Part shown: positions 60,360 to 64,000 of the stretch, one piece after another
Layout of the letters: each line of letters begins with the position of its first letter
Position numbering within the stretch: position 1 is the first letter of the stretch
Assembly (NCBI GenBank): GCA_963854835.1
Contig: OY978528.1
Location: forward strand, 35,881,335 to 35,945,334
Direction of reading: 5' to 3'
Source of the DNA: Megamerina dolium
Taxonomy: Eukaryota; Arthropoda; Insecta; Diptera; Megamerinidae
DNA length: 64,000 nt
Program-made: the position numbers and the translations under genes
Notes under the pieces: model-generated
Seen by the model: only the letters and a program-made list of their open reading frames with translations
The model's database searches: none
Told to the model about the DNA's origin: nothing

Positions 60360-63358
60360 ACTTACTTACTTATGTGGCCATAACAACCGAATATCGATTT
60401 AGGCCGAAAATTACATGCTTCGCCAGCCATCTCTGTTCTTCGCTAGCTGGCGCCAGTTAGAAATTCCAAGCGCCGTCAGGTTCTCCAGTACTTGGTCTTT
60501 CCACCGGAGGTTTGGTCTTCCTCTTCTGCGTCGTCCTCCAGCGGGTTCCGAATATAACACCTTCTTAGCTGGAGCGTGTTCTTCCATTCGCTCGACATGA
60601 CCTAGCCAGCGCAGCCGCTGGATTTTGATGCGCTTTACTATGTCAATATCGGCATACAGCTCGTACAGCTCATGGTTGTACCTTATTCGGTACTCGCCAC
60701 CAACGCAAATAGGTCCAAAGATCTTGCGTAGGACCTTTCTCTCGAAAACTCCAAGCATTCGCTCATCCAAGGTGGAAATTGTCCAGGCTTCGGCGCCATA
60801 TGTTAGGACAGGCATGATGAGAGACTTGTAGAGTGTAGTTTTCGTTCTTCGAGAGAGGGCTCGACTTTTCAATTGCTTACTCAGCCCAAAGTAACACCTG
60901 TTAGCAAGAGTTATCCTACGCATGATCTCCAAGCTGACGTCATTACTGCTGTTAATGCTGGTTCCAAGATAGACAAAGTCCCTTACTACTTCAAAAGCGT
61001 AGTTGTCAACAGTGACGTGCTGTCCAAGACGCCGGGACTCTGTTTGTTGACACTAGATACTTCGTCTTGCCCTCGTTCACCGTAAGACCCATCCGACGCG
61101 ACTCTCTTTCCAACTCTGAGAATACTGCACTGACTGCTCGCGTGTTCATGCCGATTATGTCAATATCGTCGGCATACGCTAACAGCATGACACTTTTGTT
61201 GAAGATAGTGCCATTATCTCGTAGATCAGCAGCTCGTATTATTTTCTCCATAATAAGATTGAAGAAGTCGCACGATAACGAATCACCTTGTCTGAAACCC
61301 CGTTCGGTATTAAACGGTGCAGAGAGGTCCTTCCAAATTTTCACTGCACAACGGGAGTTATGCAGTGTCATTCTACAAAGTCGAAAGAGCTTTGCAGGAA
61401 TACCAAACTCAGACATTGTTGCGTAGAGGTAATCCCTTACCGGACTGTCGAAAGCGGCTTTAAAATCAACAAATAGGTGGTGTGTGTCGATCTGTTTTTC
61501 TTGGGTCTTCTCCAGGATTTGGCGCAGTGTGAAAATCTGGTCGATGGTGGATTTACTAGGTCTGAAGCCACACTGATACGGTCCAATCAGGAGCATAGGC
61601 TTCAACCTTTCACACAGTACGCTCTATAGAACCTTGTATACGATGCTCAGGAGACTTATTCCACGGTAGTTGGCGCAAATTGTGGGGTCTCCTTTTTTAT
61701 GTACAGGACAGAGACCACTGAGCCTCCAATCATCAGGCATGCTTTCATCCGACCATAGTCTGCTTATGAGCTGGTGCATGCGGGTGAGCAGCTCATCGCC
61801 TCCGGTCTTAAACAACTCGGCAGGCAGGCCATCAGCACCTACAGCTTTGTTGTTCTGCAGCCTTAAAATGGCCGTTTCAACCTCGTCATAGTCGGGTGGT
61901 GGAACATCAACACCATCATCTGTAATTGGGGTTATCGGGCAATCTCCTACACTGGCGGAATTGTTCGTAGCATCGCCCTTCAGTAACGTGGAGAAGTGTT
62001 CCCTCCATAGGCTCAGTACACTCTGGACATCTGTAACCAGATTCCCATTTCCATCACGACAAGAAGAGGCTCCGGGATATAAACCTCCACTCAGGCGCTT
62101 GATCTTTTCGAAGAATTTTCGAGTTTCATTCTTGTCAGTACACATCTCTATCTACTCACACTCGCGTCATTCTTGTTCTATTTTCTTGCGCCTGAAAAGA
62201 CGTCTCTCTGCACTCCTTTTCTCTCTGTACCGCTCCTTAACAGCTCGCGTTGCGCCTGCACGTAGGGTTTTTCTGTAGGCGGCGTCTTTCTCTGCGGTAG
62301 CGTCACGACACTCCTTATCATACCACTCATTCCTCAGAGGCCGGTAGTAACCGATTACCTCCTCGGCGGCAGTAGTCATGGAGTGGGATATATGTGTCCA
62401 CCGTGCGCATGTATCATCAAGTAGGGGAGTGTTCTGCATAAGCAGATCCGATAGTCGAGTGGAAAATGCATCTGCTGTCTCTGGTGATCGCAGCTTATTG
62501 ACGTCGAGCTTTTTCTGTGTGGGACTTCTCTTGTTATTTGCGACACATAAACGTGTGCGCACCTTAGCTGCAACAAGGTAGTGATCCGAGTCGATGTTGG
62601 CACCACGGATCAATTTCACGTCCATCACACTGGAAGCATGCCTTCCGTCAATCACCACATGATCAATTTGGTTTCTTGTACGTTGATCTGGAGACAGCCA
62701 TGTCGCTTTGTGGATGTCGAGATGCTGGAATCTGGTACCACCAATTACCATGTTTCGTGCTGCGGCGAAGTCGATCAGCCTCATTCCGTTATCGGAGGTG
62801 TTCTGGTGGCGGCTGAATTTTCCGACAGTTGGACCAAAGTTTCCTTCCTTGCCCACCCTGGCATTAAAGTCGCCAAGCATGATTTTGATATCGTGGCGGG
62901 GGCAGCGGTCATAAGCTTCTTCGAGGCGCTGAAAGAAGCTCTCCTTGGTCACATTGTCCTTCTCATCCGTCGGAGCGTGGGCACATATAAGGCTGATGTT
63001 GAAAAATTTTGCCTTGATGCGGATTGTGGCCAGCCGTTCGTTCACACGCGTGAACTGTGAGACAAGATGTCGTAGTCTCTTGCTGACCAAAAATCCACAT
63101 CCTAATTCGTGCCTTTCAGCATGGCAACTGTAGTAAATGTCACAGGACGCTCTTTTGGAGCAGCCCTGTCCCGTCCATCGCATTTCCTGGAGAGCGGTGA
63201 TGTCAGCTCTGTATTTTTCGAGGACATCAACCAGCTGGATAGAGACACCCTCCCTATAAAGGGACCGGACATTCCAGGTGCATATCCGTAAATCATGGTC
63301 CTTGTTTCGTTTGCGGGTTGAGGCAGTTAGACACGTTACCTTGCGAAAACACCACCAG
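60360..63358 (-). mobile_element. Nearly full-length RTE-like LINE (copy G)
   Basis: Flanked by the 11-bp duplication ATGTAATGAAT (60349-60359 and 63359-63369); 2999 bp. The 3' end (left) is a short UTR with GGCCACATAAGT and an (AAGT)n tail, as in copy D. It contains an AP-type endonuclease and a reverse transcriptase in one reading frame with a few lesions. It lies tail-to-tail with copy F, 124 bp away. Confidence 0.93.
60411..63357 (-). pseudogene. RTE-like endonuclease/reverse transcriptase, three stops and one frameshift
   Basis: One frame runs from the 5' end (63357) to about 61040, with stops at 62167-62169, shortly downstream near 62153, and at 61624-61626. A 2-nt deletion near 61040 shifts to the frame of 60932-60411. 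Endonuclease blocks: LRICTWNVRSL (about 63285-63255), ALQEMRW, ICAHAPTDEKD, MLGDFNARVGKEG, NGMRLIDFAAARN, RNQIDHVVIDGRH, DSDHYLV. Polymerase blocks: NKAVGADGLPAELFK, NYRGISLLS, YQCGFRPSKSTIDQ, FVDFKAAFDSP, GFRQGDSLSCDFFN, LLAYADDIDIIG, then LRWLGHVERMEE. Catalytic residues appear intact. The first in-frame ATG (63183) lies inside the endonuclease, so the true start is missing or non-ATG. Confidence 0.9.
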
Positions 63359-63369
63359 ATGTAATGAAT

Positions 63370-64000
63370 GCGTAATGAAATAATGTGAAAATGGCATATT
63401 TGTTATATTCAGAAATTATATCAAAAGCTACAACAAATTAAGCAACTTCTCCTCTATTTAGAATAAAAATCATCTTCCTGTTGGAGCAACCTTTTCCTTT
63501 TATAGTTTAACTTCTATTAACTAAATTAAGTAAAATTTATAGAAACTATTTATATAATTACATATTTAAATTGCAACATATTGTACGAGTATCTAGTACA
63601 TAGTATGTTAATAATTAAATGAAAATTTTAAATTATACACACTCTTGTCATAAGCTATTTAGTTGTTAACTAAGCTAATATATACCTTCGTATGCGTTTA
63701 ATATGATTTTGCGGTTTTTGTACAACTACACCCTATTTTACTACAATTTTATATATATACAATACATAAATACACGCATGTGTGTATATACATACATGTG
63801 TTTTATTTCTCATACAACTACAATATTCTCTTAATTAGAATTTAATTTAAATGTCATGTTAGCAATTAAATTAACGAGAATATGTTAAAATTTACATTAA
63901 CTATGTAACCATATTGGTGCGTTTATACTCGTAAGTATACATACCTACATACTTATATATGTACATACGATGAGTATTCATTCCTGTGGTTGTAGTCGCA
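63370..64000. other. Non-coding DNA to the window end
   Basis: AT-rich with TATGTACATA-type words; no gene or element recognised. Confidence 0.6.

Noticed and set aside
62581..63060. 159-codon plus-strand ORF
   Set aside because: Antisense shadow of the RTE endonuclease in copy G.

Overview
The window is AT-rich, repeat-filled eukaryotic DNA. Three things suggest a higher dipteran, probably a tephritid fruit fly: the mix of Jockey-like and RTE-like retrotransposons with mariner-type relics, the pervasive TATGTACATA/ACATACATATG word usage, and a compact exon between very long non-coding stretches. The species assignment is inference. No prokaryotic-type gene, operon, CRISPR array or rRNA is present. 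Almost every long open reading frame belongs to a transposable element and nearly all of these are broken.

Layout. 1-4.26 kb is non-coding with small repeats and one hAT-like terminus. 4.26-5.55 kb is a mariner-type element (minus strand) with 31-bp inverted ends. About 6.9-7.5 kb holds an eroded mariner transposase. 10.47-11.52 kb is a second, internally deleted mariner-type element, followed by a foldback-like inverted repeat and a hairpin. 12.12-16.50 kb is a nearly complete Jockey-like LINE (gag with zinc knuckles, then endonuclease/reverse transcriptase, poly-A). A deleted copy lies at 17.92-18.72 kb and a 5'-truncated copy on the minus strand at 22.59-24.79 kb. 19.19-21.16 kb is a 5'-truncated RTE-like LINE; a fragment lies at 29.6-30.4 kb, a damaged copy at 59.1-60.2 kb and a nearly full-length copy (minus) at 60.36-63.36 kb. 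A tRNA-derived SINE family has copies at 29.64, 44.90 and 52.67 kb. A GATTAATC-rich MITE pair lies at 54.1 and 58.1 kb.

The only plausible host-gene parts are on the plus strand. One is a short exon at 24920-24997, flanked by good splice sites, whose 23 codons resemble the basic/serine N-terminal motif of PFTAIRE-type kinases (CDK14 family; tentative). The other is a strong zero-length acceptor/donor junction at 58798/58799, matching the recursive-splicing (ratchet) sites of giant insect introns. The simplest model is that most of the window is intron of one very long gene, with transposons nested in it. The inverted LINE pairs (12-24 kb and 59-63 kb) would let an intron transcript fold into long hairpins.
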